From: Bacteroidota bacterium
Lineage (GTDB): Bacteria; Bacteroidota; Bacteroidia; Flavobacteriales; Flavobacteriaceae
DNA: 48,256 bases
Reading direction: 5' to 3'
NCBI GenBank assembly: GCA_027621505.1
Contig: JAQCBK010000008.1
Location: forward strand, 1-48,256
Part shown: piece by piece, positions 8,810-16,498 of the stretch
How positions within the stretch are numbered: the first letter of the stretch is position 1
Layout of the letters: each line of letters opens with the position of its first letter
Notes under the pieces: model-generated
What the model was told of the DNA's origin: nothing
The model's input: the letters and a program-made list of their open reading frames with translations, nothing else
Databases searched by the model: none
Position numbers and translations under genes: made by a program

Positions 8810-10178
8810 TTTTCTTTCTTAGCTTCTTTTCGATGGCCATAATGATCGTTTTTGCTACATCGATTCCGGTTGCATTTTCCACACCCTCCAGTCCTGGAGA
8901 AGAATTGACTTCCAACAATAGAGGGCCCCTTGAAGATCTAATGATATCGACACCGGCAACGTCCAGATTTAAAATTTTCGCTGCCTTCAAGGCCATTTTT
9001 CTTTCATCGGGAGTGATTTTTATTTTACTGGCAGTTCCCCCTTGGTGAATATTGGATCGGAATTCTCCCGCAGAGGCTTGTCGCTGGATGGAGGCTACTA
9101 CCTTACCATCTACTACCAAACAACGGATGTCTTTTCCTCCGGCTTCTTTGATAAATTCTTGAACTAAAATGTTGGCCTGAAGACTTTTAAAGGCATTGAT
9201 TACGCTTTCTGCGGCTTTATTGGTCTCTGCAGATACCACTCCTTTACCCTGAGCACTTTGTAGTAATTTGATGATCAAGGGTGCACCGCCTACCAAATTG
9301 ATCATGTCTTTGGTGTCTAAGGGGGATTTAGCAAAACCAGTTATTGGAATATCAATGCCGTGTTTGTTGAACAATTGAGAGGAGAATAATTTATCTCTGG
9401 ACTGCGAAATGGCCTCTGCCGAGTTCACACAATAAGATCCAATGGATTTAAATTGTCTAAGCAAGGCACAACCATAGAAGGTCATGTTGGGTCGTATTCT
9501 TGGAATGACGGCATGGATTCCCTCAATTAATTTGCCCCCTCGGTATCTGACTTCTGGAGATTGGGTGTCCAATCTCATATAACAATGCTGGATGTTGTAA
9601 AAATTGATTTCGTGGCCTCTTGCTATTGCGGCATCCATTAGTCTTTTATTGCTGTATAGGGTTCTGTCGGTGGCCAACAGTGCAATTTGATATCCCGATT
9701 TTTGGGAGATGAGATGGCTGTATAAACCTTGTAGCTTTTCATCGGAATAGTTACCGTGGCAAAAGTTAAGATCTGAGTTAACCAAATACCTTTTTTGAAG
9801 TGCCTGTCTTCCTAGTAACATTCGGTATTCCATATTGTCCCGCTTGGAGAGGGTCAACTCTATTTCAAAAAAATCTTTTCCCAACCGAATCGGTACAAGG
9901 ATCACATAACGTTCTTCAACAATCCCTGAGGAGCTTTTAATTTTTCTGATATCGATGACTTTGGCAGAGCAATCCAAGGTCAGGCTAAGATTATCCTGCA
10001 AAGGGTTTACTTCAAACCGTACCCAATTCTCGTTTCTTTTAACAAAAGGGGTGATGTTGGTAGCTTGAATGGAGGACGTTTTAGCACCGGAATCTACTCT
10101 GGCTTTGATAGCAGGAATCCCTATTGCGTCAATTTGGCACCATTCCTCACTTCCAATTATTTTTAAAGCTTGGTCCAA
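8793..10178 (-). CDS. Fused retropepsin-like zinc-protease family domain and RimK-type ATP-grasp ligase
   Basis: A two-domain protein of 461 residues. Residues 1-145 match the ATP-dependent zinc protease/RimB family (PF05618-like), with the aspartyl-protease-like motif VDSGAKTSS (Asp29). Residues from about 158 match RimK: a substrate lobe (IALLATDRTLYSNKRL, IPRIRPNMTFYG) and an ATP-grasp fold (SRDKLFSSQLF, PLIIKLLQSAQGKGV, GKDIRCLVVDGK, LLLEVNSSPGLEGVE). RimK adds glutamates to the C-terminus of ribosomal protein S6 or related targets, and in pseudomonads a separate RimB protease works with it. The only plausible start is TTG; the nearest in-frame upstream stop is four codons back. A -7-like TAAATTTG (10192-10199) lies just upstream. 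The true target is unproven. Confidence 0.88.
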   Translation of the reverse strand: MDQALKIIGSEEWCQIDAIGIPAIKARVDSGAKTSSIQATNITPFVKRNENWVRFEVNPLQDNLSLTLDCSAKVIDIRKIKSSSGIVEERYVILVPIRLGKDFFEIELTLSKRDNMEYRMLLGRQALQKRYLVNSDLNFCHGNYSDEKLQGLYSHLISQKSGYQIALLATDRTLYSNKRLMDAAIARGHEINFYNIQHCYMRLDTQSPEVRYRGGKLIEGIHAVIPRIRPNMTFYGCALLRQFKSIGSYCVNSAEAISQSRDKLFSSQLFNKHGIDIPITGFAKSPLDTKDMINLVGGAPLIIKLLQSAQGKGVVSAETNKAAESVINAFKSLQANILVQEFIKEAGGKDIRCLVVDGKVVASIQRQASAGEFRSNIHQGGTASKIKITPDERKMALKAAKILNLDVAGVDIIRSSRGPLLLEVNSSPGLEGVENATGIDVAKTIIMAIEKKLRKKNASNL

Positions 10179-10191
10179 TTTCGTTTTTAAT

Positions 10192-10199
10192 CAAATTTA
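10192..10199 (-). promoter_or_regulatory. Candidate -7 box (TAAATTTG) for the protease-RimK gene
   Basis: Matches TAnnTTTG on the minus strand, 13 bp before the TTG start codon, so the leader would be only a few bases long. No clear -33 TTG was found. Weak to moderate support. Confidence 0.35.
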
Positions 10200-10260
10200 T
10201 TGCTATTCTGATTTAAAAATATGGAGCGATCAAAATACAACGTAAATTTAACATTTGTAT

Positions 10261-11664
10261 TTATCTAAATGTATAGATCCCGTCTTTTCTTCGTTCCATC
10301 AAAGGAATTAACTTCTCAGAGAGTTCAGGACTGATCTTTTGAAAATCTCTTTTTTTGATGATAACGAAACTGGGGCTTGACCGCTTTGGCAAATTTTCCA
10401 TTTGATCGAGCATAATAACTTTTATTTTGCCTTTCGAGTAAAACTGACTGGAATAAGATTTTGAGGATAGGGCATAGAGGTTGGAGGCATTCACATTGGG
10501 GTGGAGAACCATTGCCTTATCTGTGCTGGTTGAGATCAGTTGTTGAATGGGTTTAAAAAAGTAGCTTCCGAACAGCAGAACTGGCAGGGCTACAGCCATA
10601 TAGAGCATCGTTTTTTTTCTGTTAAAAGCCAGCCAATGATGGGTAATCAACAGGGCGATTGGAATCATAACAGGTAGGGTATAGGTATGAATCAAGCTGC
10701 TAGAGAAGGTAAAGAAAAAAGGCGTCCACAAAATCCACAGCCAAAGAAAGCCTTGCCAAGGGTCATTCCAAATGCTTTGAAATCCTTTTCTAAAAGAGGC
10801 CAACAGAACAAAAGACCACGGTAAGGCGCCTCCCAAAAGAAAGGCCCAAATGATTCCCAAAGGTTGCTGTTTGGAAAATCCATATTTGTCGCCAGACCAA
10901 GAAGAATCGATAAACCTCAAAAAGTGCTCCCCCACAACAAAATAGTCAATAAAACCGGGGGAGTTGATCTCCATCATATAGTACCATGGTAGCGCGATTG
11001 AAAGACAAACAATCAAGCCCAAAACCCAGGGCATTTTTAATATTTTTTTTAAGGAAATTCTTTGCCAAAGGCACCAAATAAAAAGGGGAGGAATGCTCAG
11101 GACACCTACTATAGGGCCTTTGGCCAATAATCCCAAACCAATCCCGACAAAGAAAAGTAAACCGAAGAGCTTGGGCTTATTTGAATGGATAAATTCCCAA
11201 AAACCCAACATAATCAGTGCAATGGAAAATGAAAGCATCATATCGGTGGAGAGTACCCCAGCGTGAAGAAAAAATTCGGGGAGGGTAAAGAGGACCATTC
11301 CAGGGAGGAATACATTTATTTTTTTATGATGACCGTAGTGGGTAAGAAGTATGGCAATCAAGACCGCTACAATCCAATAAGGCAGTCTCAAGACAAACTC
11401 ACTATCGCCAAAGAGGTGGACTGCAACTGCAGAAAGCCATGCTGACAGGGGGGGCTTGGCCCAGAAGGGCACCCCATAATCGATTTGTGGAACAATCCAA
11501 TTACCAGTTTCTGCCATCAATCGAGCAATCTCACCATATCGGGCTTCGGTTTTGTCGGTCAAGGGAATCACCGCATTAAAAAATAACCGTATCCCTGCTA
11601 ATCCCAAAAAAACGAGACCGTAGGGGGTCTTTATATCCCGGCTGATTTTTTCTTTTAAACTCAA
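10261..11664 (-). CDS. GT39/ArnT-like membrane glycosyltransferase
   Basis: A 467-residue polytopic membrane protein of the PMT/ArnT superfamily, which moves a sugar from a polyprenyl-phosphate carrier to a lipid, glycan or protein outside the inner membrane. The first periplasmic loop carries the catalytic-type acidic motif TEARYGEIARLM (Glu40, Glu45) followed by PPLSAWL. About ten hydrophobic segments follow, then a soluble C-terminal tail. It begins with TTG in a TTGA overlap with the stop of the upstream GT2 gene, which implies translational coupling. The pairing with a DPM1/Alg5-like GT2 suggests that the latter makes the polyprenyl-phosphate sugar donor. Acceptor and sugar are unknown. 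Confidence 0.88.
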   Translation of the reverse strand: MSLKEKISRDIKTPYGLVFLGLAGIRLFFNAVIPLTDKTEARYGEIARLMAETGNWIVPQIDYGVPFWAKPPLSAWLSAVAVHLFGDSEFVLRLPYWIVAVLIAILLTHYGHHKKINVFLPGMVLFTLPEFFLHAGVLSTDMMLSFSIALIMLGFWEFIHSNKPKLFGLLFFVGIGLGLLAKGPIVGVLSIPPLFIWCLWQRISLKKILKMPWVLGLIVCLSIALPWYYMMEINSPGFIDYFVVGEHFLRFIDSSWSGDKYGFSKQQPLGIIWAFLLGGALPWSFVLLASFRKGFQSIWNDPWQGFLWLWILWTPFFFTFSSSLIHTYTLPVMIPIALLITHHWLAFNRKKTMLYMAVALPVLLFGSYFFKPIQQLISTSTDKAMVLHPNVNASNLYALSSKSYSSQFYSKGKIKVIMLDQMENLPKRSSPSFVIIKKRDFQKISPELSEKLIPLMERRKDGIYTFR

Positions 11665-12395
11665 CTTTGGTATTTTTTAGAAATTTTAAACAGATCCCAC
11701 CAAAGCCTAAAAAAATAAAGAGGACTTACCCTGGAATCGGGGGTATCTACCCATACTTTTAAAGGCACTTCCAACAGATGATCTTGAATTTGGCTGCGTC
11801 CGTAAACACTGATCATTCTATGGAATATTTCTACATCAAAAAGCCATTTAGAAATAAAGGGGCGATCGAAAACTTTTTTCGCAGCATGAATTTCAAAAAT
11901 CTTACATCCACATTGGGAATCGTAAATGCTTAGTTTTAAAGTTTTAGAAATGGCCGTTGCCACCACCCTGCCTAGAATAAAACGATACCATTTTCTTTTG
12001 ATTTGGTTGTCCAGTTTTAAAATCCTTGATCCAAAGGTCATGACTATTTTCCCAGTGACATAATGAGATAATCGAATACATTCCTCCAATGGGGTGGCTA
12101 AGTCGGCATCTAGATAAGCAACTTTATGAAAGCGTTGTTCTTTTAGAACTTTCGTTATTCCTTCTAAAACAGCATTGGCTTTACCTTGGTTTTGGGAAAG
12201 GTTGAGTATTTCTATCTGTTTAAAAAACCGATTTTTGAGGCGTCCCAATACCTCCTTAGTTTTGTCTTGAGAACCATCGTTAACGAAAAAAATGAAGATT
12301 TTTGGGTTCTGGGGAAGGAAGCGTTCAAACTGTATTACAGGCAAACGATTGGCTTCGTTGTAGCAGGGAATTACTATGGCCAAATCATCTTCCAT
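11661..12395 (-). CDS. GT2 polyprenyl-phosphate glycosyltransferase (DPM1/Alg5-like)
   Basis: A 244-residue GT-A-fold enzyme with the family 2 hallmarks VIPCYNEANRL (residues 8-18), FFVNDGSQDKT (36-46) and the metal-binding Asp96-x-Asp98 in YLDADLATP. The acceptor-side region DSQCGCKIF and WLFDVEI fits the dolichyl/undecaprenyl-phosphate glucosyl- or mannosyltransferase branch. There are no C-terminal transmembrane helices, so it should act at the cytoplasmic face of the inner membrane. It precedes and overlaps the GT39 gene, its likely partner. The ATG start is clear. A role in lipid or protein glycosylation is inference from the pair. Confidence 0.88.
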   Translation of the reverse strand: MEDDLAIVIPCYNEANRLPVIQFERFLPQNPKIFIFFVNDGSQDKTKEVLGRLKNRFFKQIEILNLSQNQGKANAVLEGITKVLKEQRFHKVAYLDADLATPLEECIRLSHYVTGKIVMTFGSRILKLDNQIKRKWYRFILGRVVATAISKTLKLSIYDSQCGCKIFEIHAAKKVFDRPFISKWLFDVEIFHRMISVYGRSQIQDHLLEVPLKVWVDTPDSRVSPLYFFRLWWDLFKISKKYQS

Positions 12396-12448
12396 AGCTA
12401 TAAATATAATTAGAATTATTTTCTAAGGTAAACCTTTCGAACGAAGTC

Positions 12449-12478
12449 AAAAAAAATGCGAGCCCATCGGCTCGCATT
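12449..12478 (-). terminator. Intrinsic terminator of the short-ORF unit
   Basis: A perfect 10-bp stem AATGCGAGCC / GGCTCGCATT with a 4-nt loop, followed on the minus strand by eight T. It starts 21 nt after the stop of the 20-codon ORF. On the plus strand the trailing bases (TTGCTTT) are poor, so it works mainly for minus-strand transcripts and would also end NhaP read-through. Confidence 0.88.
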
Positions 12479-12499
12479 TGCTTTATAGATAAGGATGAT

Positions 12500-12562
12500 T
12501 CAGAACAAAATACGGGTGGGTATCTGCTGTCCTAAATTCCTTAAATTACATTCGTAAGACAT
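12500..12562 (-). CDS. 20-residue small ORF with strong Shine-Dalgarno
   Basis: ATG to TGA gives the peptide MSYECNLRNLGQQIPTRILF. It is preceded by AAGGAGGTG ending 4 nt before the ATG, an optimal Shine-Dalgarno layout. A candidate promoter lies 62 nt upstream, a small hairpin stands in the leader, and a textbook terminator follows 21 nt after the stop. I recognise no family. There is no signal peptide or membrane segment; the composition is polar with one Cys. It could be a functional micro-peptide, a leader or sensor peptide, or the translated part of a regulatory RNA. It lies 92 nt downstream of the NhaP gene on the same strand, so co-transcription with NhaP is possible. Confidence 0.6.
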   Translation of the reverse strand: MSYECNLRNLGQQIPTRILF

Positions 12563-12566
12563 TTGA

Positions 12567-12575
12567 CACCTCCTT
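12567..12575 (-). promoter_or_regulatory. Near-complete Shine-Dalgarno sequence
   Basis: AAGGAGGTG is complementary to nine consecutive bases of the usual 16S 3' end, with 4 nt to the ATG of the 20-codon ORF. No other start in this window has anything comparable; most have A-rich leaders, and fabH has a weaker AAGGAAGTGA. Confidence 0.7.
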
Positions 12576-12594
12576 TCTACATTAGTTAAACATC

Positions 12595-12608
12595 GCTGTT
12601 GTCACAGC
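12595..12608 (-). other. Small leader hairpin before the strong SD
   Basis: GCTGT-GACA-ACAGC forms a 5-bp stem with a tetraloop in the RNA leader, 20 nt before the SD. It is too short to be convincing alone but adds structure to the putative leader RNA. Confidence 0.35.
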
Positions 12609-12624
12609 ATTAACAACTCAATTA

Positions 12625-12632
12625 CAAATATA
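12625..12632 (-). promoter_or_regulatory. Candidate promoter -7 box TATATTTG
   Basis: An exact match to TAnnTTTG on the minus strand, just after the NhaP stop codon. Initiation about 7 nt downstream would give an RNA of roughly 165-170 nt ending at the terminator. No good -33 TTG was found at the expected spacing. Confidence 0.45.
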
Positions 12633-12654
12633 AAAAAGAAAAAAATTTTGCCCT

Positions 12655-13923
12655 TTATTTTACGATTTTTTTCAAGGTCAATCCCTGTCCCAAAATTGTA
12701 AACAACACGATAACATAGGTAAGGAAAAGGATTAATGATTTCCCCTCGCCAATCGAATCGGGTAGGTTTAGTGCCAAAGCAACACTCAATCCACCCCGAA
12801 GTCCTCCCCAGGTGATAATCAAAGCGGTTTTCTTTTCAAATTTTTTAAATAGCGACAAAAAGGCAATGGGAATGCTCACTCCGATCCAACGCGAAACGAC
12901 CACCAATACAATCACCAATAGGGAAATTAAAATGAACGGTGTTTGGAAAGATTCAAAAATCATAATGATTTCTAATCCAATGAGAATAAAAAGTATAGCA
13001 TTTAAAGTTTCATCCAAAAGGTGCCAAAATTTATATACGTAATCGCCCATGACCTTTTGTACTCCCTCTTGATTTTGATCAACGTCTAAGTTTTGATTTA
13101 AAAACAGTCCCATCATGACCACCCCGAGGACAGCAGAAAAATGAAAATGGTGAGAGATGATGGGAAGAAGTAACACCAAAGACAAGGTAACCAAAACCTC
13201 CAATTCGGTATGTTCGTTTTCAATGTATTTTAAAAGTTTTAGCCCGAAATAACCCATCAACGAACCTAAAGCAATACCGCCAATGACTTCTGTAACAAAT
13301 AAAGTTCCAACCGCAGCAGCGGTGATATTTTCAACACCATCTTGTTTGATGCCCAAAAGGGTTAAAAAAACAACCACGCCGATACCATCATTAAATAGTG
13401 ATTCACCAGCAATACGGGTTTCAGTAATGGAAGATAAATTCATTTTTTTGATCATGGCCAAAACAGCGATGGGATCAGTGGGAGCGATCAAAGCCCCAAA
13501 TAAAAGACAATCTATATAAGTCAAATTCATGCTTACTAGCCCGAAAACCGGTTGATTGACCAACCAGTAAACCCCAGTACCGACAGCAAATGTTGAAAAG
13601 AGAACACCAAAGCTCGCTAACAGTAGTATGGTCACTTTATCTTTAAGGAGTTCGTGAACGTTCACACTCATGGCCCCCGCAAACAGAAGAAAGGGAAGCA
13701 TTACATTGACCAAAAGTTCGCTGAAATCAAACTCCCTCGTTATCTCGGTAACTGTCTCAAATACTTGAGGAAATATTATACCCACGACTGTTACTAAAAA
13801 CGATAAACACAGCGCCAATATCATTAAGCCTATGGTAAGGGGAAGTTTTAACAGCCTGATATTGATCAGTGTAAAAAAAGATGCTAAACACAATAATATA
13901 GTAGATAGTTCAAGTACTCCCAT
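12655..13923 (-). CDS. NhaP-type Na+(K+)/H+ antiporter (CPA1)
   Basis: A 422-residue inner-membrane cation/proton antiporter with about 12 hydrophobic segments. Family hallmarks are GALIAPTDPIAVLAMIKK in the discontinuous helix and GESLFNDGIGVVVF, which carries the Asn-Asp ion-binding pair of electroneutral CPA1 exchangers. GGLRGGLSVALAL near the end is the conserved late-helix motif. No large cytoplasmic tail (TrkA or CAP-ED) is present. It would export Na+ in exchange for protons, which fits a saline habitat. It is followed by the 20-codon ORF and a terminator. Ion selectivity cannot be read from sequence. Confidence 0.92.
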   Translation of the reverse strand: MGVLELSTILLCLASFFTLINIRLLKLPLTIGLMILALCLSFLVTVVGIIFPQVFETVTEITREFDFSELLVNVMLPFLLFAGAMSVNVHELLKDKVTILLLASFGVLFSTFAVGTGVYWLVNQPVFGLVSMNLTYIDCLLFGALIAPTDPIAVLAMIKKMNLSSITETRIAGESLFNDGIGVVVFLTLLGIKQDGVENITAAAVGTLFVTEVIGGIALGSLMGYFGLKLLKYIENEHTELEVLVTLSLVLLLPIISHHFHFSAVLGVVMMGLFLNQNLDVDQNQEGVQKVMGDYVYKFWHLLDETLNAILFILIGLEIIMIFESFQTPFILISLLVIVLVVVSRWIGVSIPIAFLSLFKKFEKKTALIITWGGLRGGLSVALALNLPDSIGEGKSLILFLTYVIVLFTILGQGLTLKKIVK

Positions 13924-13956
13924 GTTTTAATTTTCTTAAATATAATCGATTAATAT

Positions 13957-14547
13957 TTAAACTTGCAAACGGTGTAGTTTAGAAATGTACTTACCAATCA
14001 TATCAAATTCCAAGTTGACCGCATCCCCCTTTTGGATGAGGTGAAAATTGGTGTGCTCATAGGTATAGGGAATGATCGCTACGGAGAACTGATGCAATCT
14101 AGAATTGATCACTGTGAGACTGACACCATTCACGCAGATGGATCCCTTTTCAATGGTGATGTTGTTTGTGTTTTTTTCGTATTCGAAATCAAAAACCCAA
14201 CTGCCTTCTTTAAAATCGACCCCCTTGCAAAAACCAATCTGATCTACATGGCCCTGAACTATGTGGCCATCCAAGCGACTGTTCATCATCATGGCTCTCT
14301 CTAAATTGATCAAATCATCATTTTTCAGACTTCCTAGATTTGTTTTTTCTAACGTTTCTTGTATAGCAGTAACCGTATACCGATGGTCATTTATATCAAC
14401 CACGGTCAGGCAAACGCCATTGTGTGCTAAACTTTGGTCAATTTTTAATTCTTGGGTTAAACTGCTTTCAAGGCTAAGGTGGAGGTTTTCTTGGTCATTC
14501 TTTAAATCAACAACTTTTCCAAAGGCCTCAATTATTCCAGTAAACAT
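13957..14547 (-). CDS. ribE: Riboflavin synthase alpha chain
   Basis: A 196-residue lumazine-binding protein that dismutates two 6,7-dimethyl-8-ribityllumazine molecules into riboflavin, the last step of the pathway. It begins with the invariant MFTGIIEAFGKV and contains two tandem lumazine-binding repeats. The first runs from residue 1 to about 95 (NGVCLTVVDI) and the second from about 96 (GHIVQGHVDQIG, then NGVSLTVINSRLHQFSVAIIPYT). Length is normal. It is divergent from pdxA with 51 bp between starts; both make flavin or pyridoxal cofactors. No FMN riboswitch is visible in that short gap. Confidence 0.96.
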   Translation of the reverse strand: MFTGIIEAFGKVVDLKNDQENLHLSLESSLTQELKIDQSLAHNGVCLTVVDINDHRYTVTAIQETLEKTNLGSLKNDDLINLERAMMMNSRLDGHIVQGHVDQIGFCKGVDFKEGSWVFDFEYEKNTNNITIEKGSICVNGVSLTVINSRLHQFSVAIIPYTYEHTNFHLIQKGDAVNLEFDMIGKYISKLHRLQV

Positions 14548-14561
14548 CTGTTAGATTTATA

Positions 14562-14569
14562 TATTTTTG
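14562..14569 (+). promoter_or_regulatory. Candidate -7 box TATTTTTG for pdxA
   Basis: An exact TAnnTTTG match 29 bp before the pdxA ATG in the short ribE/pdxA divergent gap. No convincing -33 element by eye. Confidence 0.4.
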
Positions 14570-14598
14570 TTGTAAAATTAGGAATAAAAGCAACACCA

Positions 14599-15645
14599 AT
14601 GTTGGGTAAAATAAAGTTGGGGATTTCTATTGGGGATCCAAATGGTATTGGCATTGAAATTATTTTAAAGATATTTCAAGACCGAAGGCTCTTTGATTTT
14701 TTTACTCCCTTGGTTTATGGCCCTCTTGAACTTTTAGAAAAGCAAAAAAAACATTTTCAGCTCAACACGGTTTTATCTTTGATCAATAAAGACCAAAGTC
14801 TTCATGAATCAAAACTTAATGTGCATAACTTCCCCATGCTCGAAGCAGCCTTGATTTTCGGAGAGGCTTCAAAAGTGGCTGGAGGGGTGGCTTTTAAATC
14901 CTTTCAATTGGCTACAGATGCCCTCAAAAAAGGATCGATAGATGCTTTGGTTACCGCTCCCATTAACAAAGAAACCATTCAATCCAAGGAGTTTAATTTT
15001 CCTGGCCATACGGATTATTTGGCCCAGGAATTAGAGGGTAATAGCCTGATGTTTATGGTTTCCGATGCATTAAAGGTAGCACTAGTGAGTGATCACATTG
15101 CCGTAAAACAGATTTCGAGTTTCCTTACAAAGGATGCCTTGAGAGAAAAAATTCATCAATTGGAAAATTCTTTACAATTGGATTTTAATAGCTCACGACC
15201 AAAAATTGCAGTATTAGGTCTCAATCCGCATACAGGAGATCATGGATTAATCGGAGAAGAAGACGATCAGATCCTACGACCGATCATCCAAGAATTTGCT
15301 GAGAAAGGCCATTTGGTTTATGGTCCTTATGCTGCAGACAGCTTCTTCGGTACTCAAACCCACTTGCAATTTGACGCTATCTTGGCCATGTATCACGATC
15401 AAGGATTGATCCCATTCAAAACATTAACCTTTGGGGAGGGGGTAAATTTTACAGCGGGACTGAGTAAAGTGAGAACCTCTCCCGATCATGGTACTGCCTT
15501 CGAAATCGCAGGTAAAGGAGTTGCTGAAATCGAATCTTTTAGAAATGCAATGTTTCTGGCCAGGAAGATTTTTTTGAATAGAAAACAAAAAAAAAGCAAC
15601 AGAGTTGAAAATAAAAGCGAAAAATTCTCCATAGATACTGATTAA
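14599..15645 (+). CDS. pdxA: 4-hydroxythreonine-4-phosphate dehydrogenase
   Basis: A 348-residue NAD-dependent dehydrogenase of DXP-dependent pyridoxal 5'-phosphate synthesis, which oxidises 4-phosphohydroxy-L-threonine. Family motifs are present in order: GISIGDPNGIGIEI at the N-terminus, VTAPINKETI, the metal-binding FPGHTDYLA, GLNPHTGDHGLIGEED, and the C-terminal metal and active-site stretches MYHDQGLIPFK and TSPDHGTAFEIAGK. Length is typical. It is followed by yceD after 38 bp that contain a separate candidate promoter. This pdxA-yceD-rpmF-fabH order is familiar in Flavobacteriia. PdxA assignment is secure. Confidence 0.96.
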   Translation: MLGKIKLGISIGDPNGIGIEIILKIFQDRRLFDFFTPLVYGPLELLEKQKKHFQLNTVLSLINKDQSLHESKLNVHNFPMLEAALIFGEASKVAGGVAFKSFQLATDALKKGSIDALVTAPINKETIQSKEFNFPGHTDYLAQELEGNSLMFMVSDALKVALVSDHIAVKQISSFLTKDALREKIHQLENSLQLDFNSSRPKIAVLGLNPHTGDHGLIGEEDDQILRPIIQEFAEKGHLVYGPYAADSFFGTQTHLQFDAILAMYHDQGLIPFKTLTFGEGVNFTAGLSKVRTSPDHGTAFEIAGKGVAEIESFRNAMFLARKIFLNRKQKKSNRVENKSEKFSIDTD

Positions 15646-15658
15646 AGTGTTTTTTTTA

Positions 15659-15666
15659 TAAATTTG
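15659..15666 (+). promoter_or_regulatory. Candidate -7 box TAAATTTG for the yceD-rpmF operon
   Basis: An exact TAnnTTTG match after a T-run, 18 bp before the yceD ATG. It would let the ribosomal protein gene rpmF be transcribed independently of pdxA. A -33 TTG is not obvious. Confidence 0.5.
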
Positions 15667-15683
15667 CACGCTTAAAAGTCGTA

Positions 15684-16208
15684 ATGATGGAGGAGTATTC
15701 AGCATTTCTGATCCCTTTTATCGGGTTGAAAAATGGCGTTCATCGATTCGATTTTAAAGTAGATAATAAGTTCTTTAAAGGTTTTGATTTTTTAGATTTT
15801 CACCAAGCGCAATTGGATGTAGAATTGGTTTTTGAAAAAAAAACGACCCTTTTGGAGTTAAATTTTTACGCCAAAGGCCAGGTAACTGTTCCTTGTGACA
15901 TCACTACAGAACTTTTTGACTTGGCGGTCGATACTGATTTCACATTGGTTGTGAAATTTGGGACTGAGGAAAACCATGACAACGACGAGATTTTAACTCT
16001 TCCTCATGGTTATCACGAAATCCAAGTGGCACAGTACATCTATGAGATGATTGTGCTTTCCGTGCCACAAAAAAAAGTTCATCCTGGAATTGAAGATGGA
16101 ACATTAAAGTCAGAGATTTTGGAAAAACTAAAAAATTTGGAACCCCAACAAAAATCCTCATCGAATGATATTGATCCCCGATGGGACAAACTCAAAGAGT
16201 TATTATAA
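15684..16208 (+). CDS. YceD/DUF177 family protein
   Basis: A 174-residue DUF177 protein. The family lies directly upstream of rpmF in most bacteria, and plant and E. coli members are linked to 23S rRNA accumulation and ribosome biogenesis. Visible features are the beta-rich N-terminus (FLIPFIGLKNGVHRFDF), the conserved VPCDITTELFDLAVD segment and the C-terminal DPRWDKLKELL tail. That tail matches the usual acidic DPRWxxLxxL ending. Many members have four Cys; here only the Cys of VPCD is obvious, so a metal site is unlikely. Identity is supported by both sequence and its place 29 bp before rpmF. Confidence 0.9.
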   Translation: MMEEYSAFLIPFIGLKNGVHRFDFKVDNKFFKGFDFLDFHQAQLDVELVFEKKTTLLELNFYAKGQVTVPCDITTELFDLAVDTDFTLVVKFGTEENHDNDEILTLPHGYHEIQVAQYIYEMIVLSVPQKKVHPGIEDGTLKSEILEKLKNLEPQQKSSSNDIDPRWDKLKELL

Positions 16209-16237
16209 TCATAGATTAAAATTTAAAAACGATAAAA

Positions 16238-16435
16238 ATGGCGCATCCTAAAAGAAAAATATCGAAAACCCGAAGAGACAAAAGAAGAACGCACTTTAAA
16301 GCGACCACTCCTCAAATTGGAACTTGCGGAACTACTGGAGAGGCCCATTTGTATCATCGTGCCCACTGGCATGAAGGTAAGCTATACTACAGAGGGAAAG
16401 TTTTGATCGACAATAATGAGTCTTTAGAGGCTTGA
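16238..16435 (+). CDS. rpmF: 50S ribosomal protein L32
   Basis: A 65-residue bL32 protein starting [19 protein letters not shown], the conserved rRNA-binding N-terminus. The zinc-ribbon version of L32 has four Cys, but this one has a single Cys ([10 protein letters not shown]), so it is a C-minus form that does not need zinc. The leader is A-rich with no Shine-Dalgarno sequence, as expected for this phylum. It is followed by an intrinsic terminator. Confidence 0.97.
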   Translation: MAHPKRKISKTRRDKRRTHFKATTPQIGTCGTTGEAHLYHRAHWHEGKLYYRGKVLIDNNESLEA

Positions 16436-16457
16436 TCAAAACCATCGATTAACCTAT

Positions 16458-16486
16458 AGCTCTTCTTTTTTTGAAGAGCTTTTTTT
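16458..16486 (+). terminator. Intrinsic terminator after rpmF
   Basis: Stem AGCTCTTC / GAAGAGCT (8 bp, perfect) with a T7 loop and a run of T after the stem. It separates yceD-rpmF from fabH-accBC. Confidence 0.88.
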
Positions 16487-16498
16487 ATGGACAAAGAT

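Noticed and set aside
14548-14598. Possible FMN riboswitch before ribE
   Set aside because: The divergent gap is only 51 bp, too short for the conserved FMN aptamer, and no matching motifs are present.
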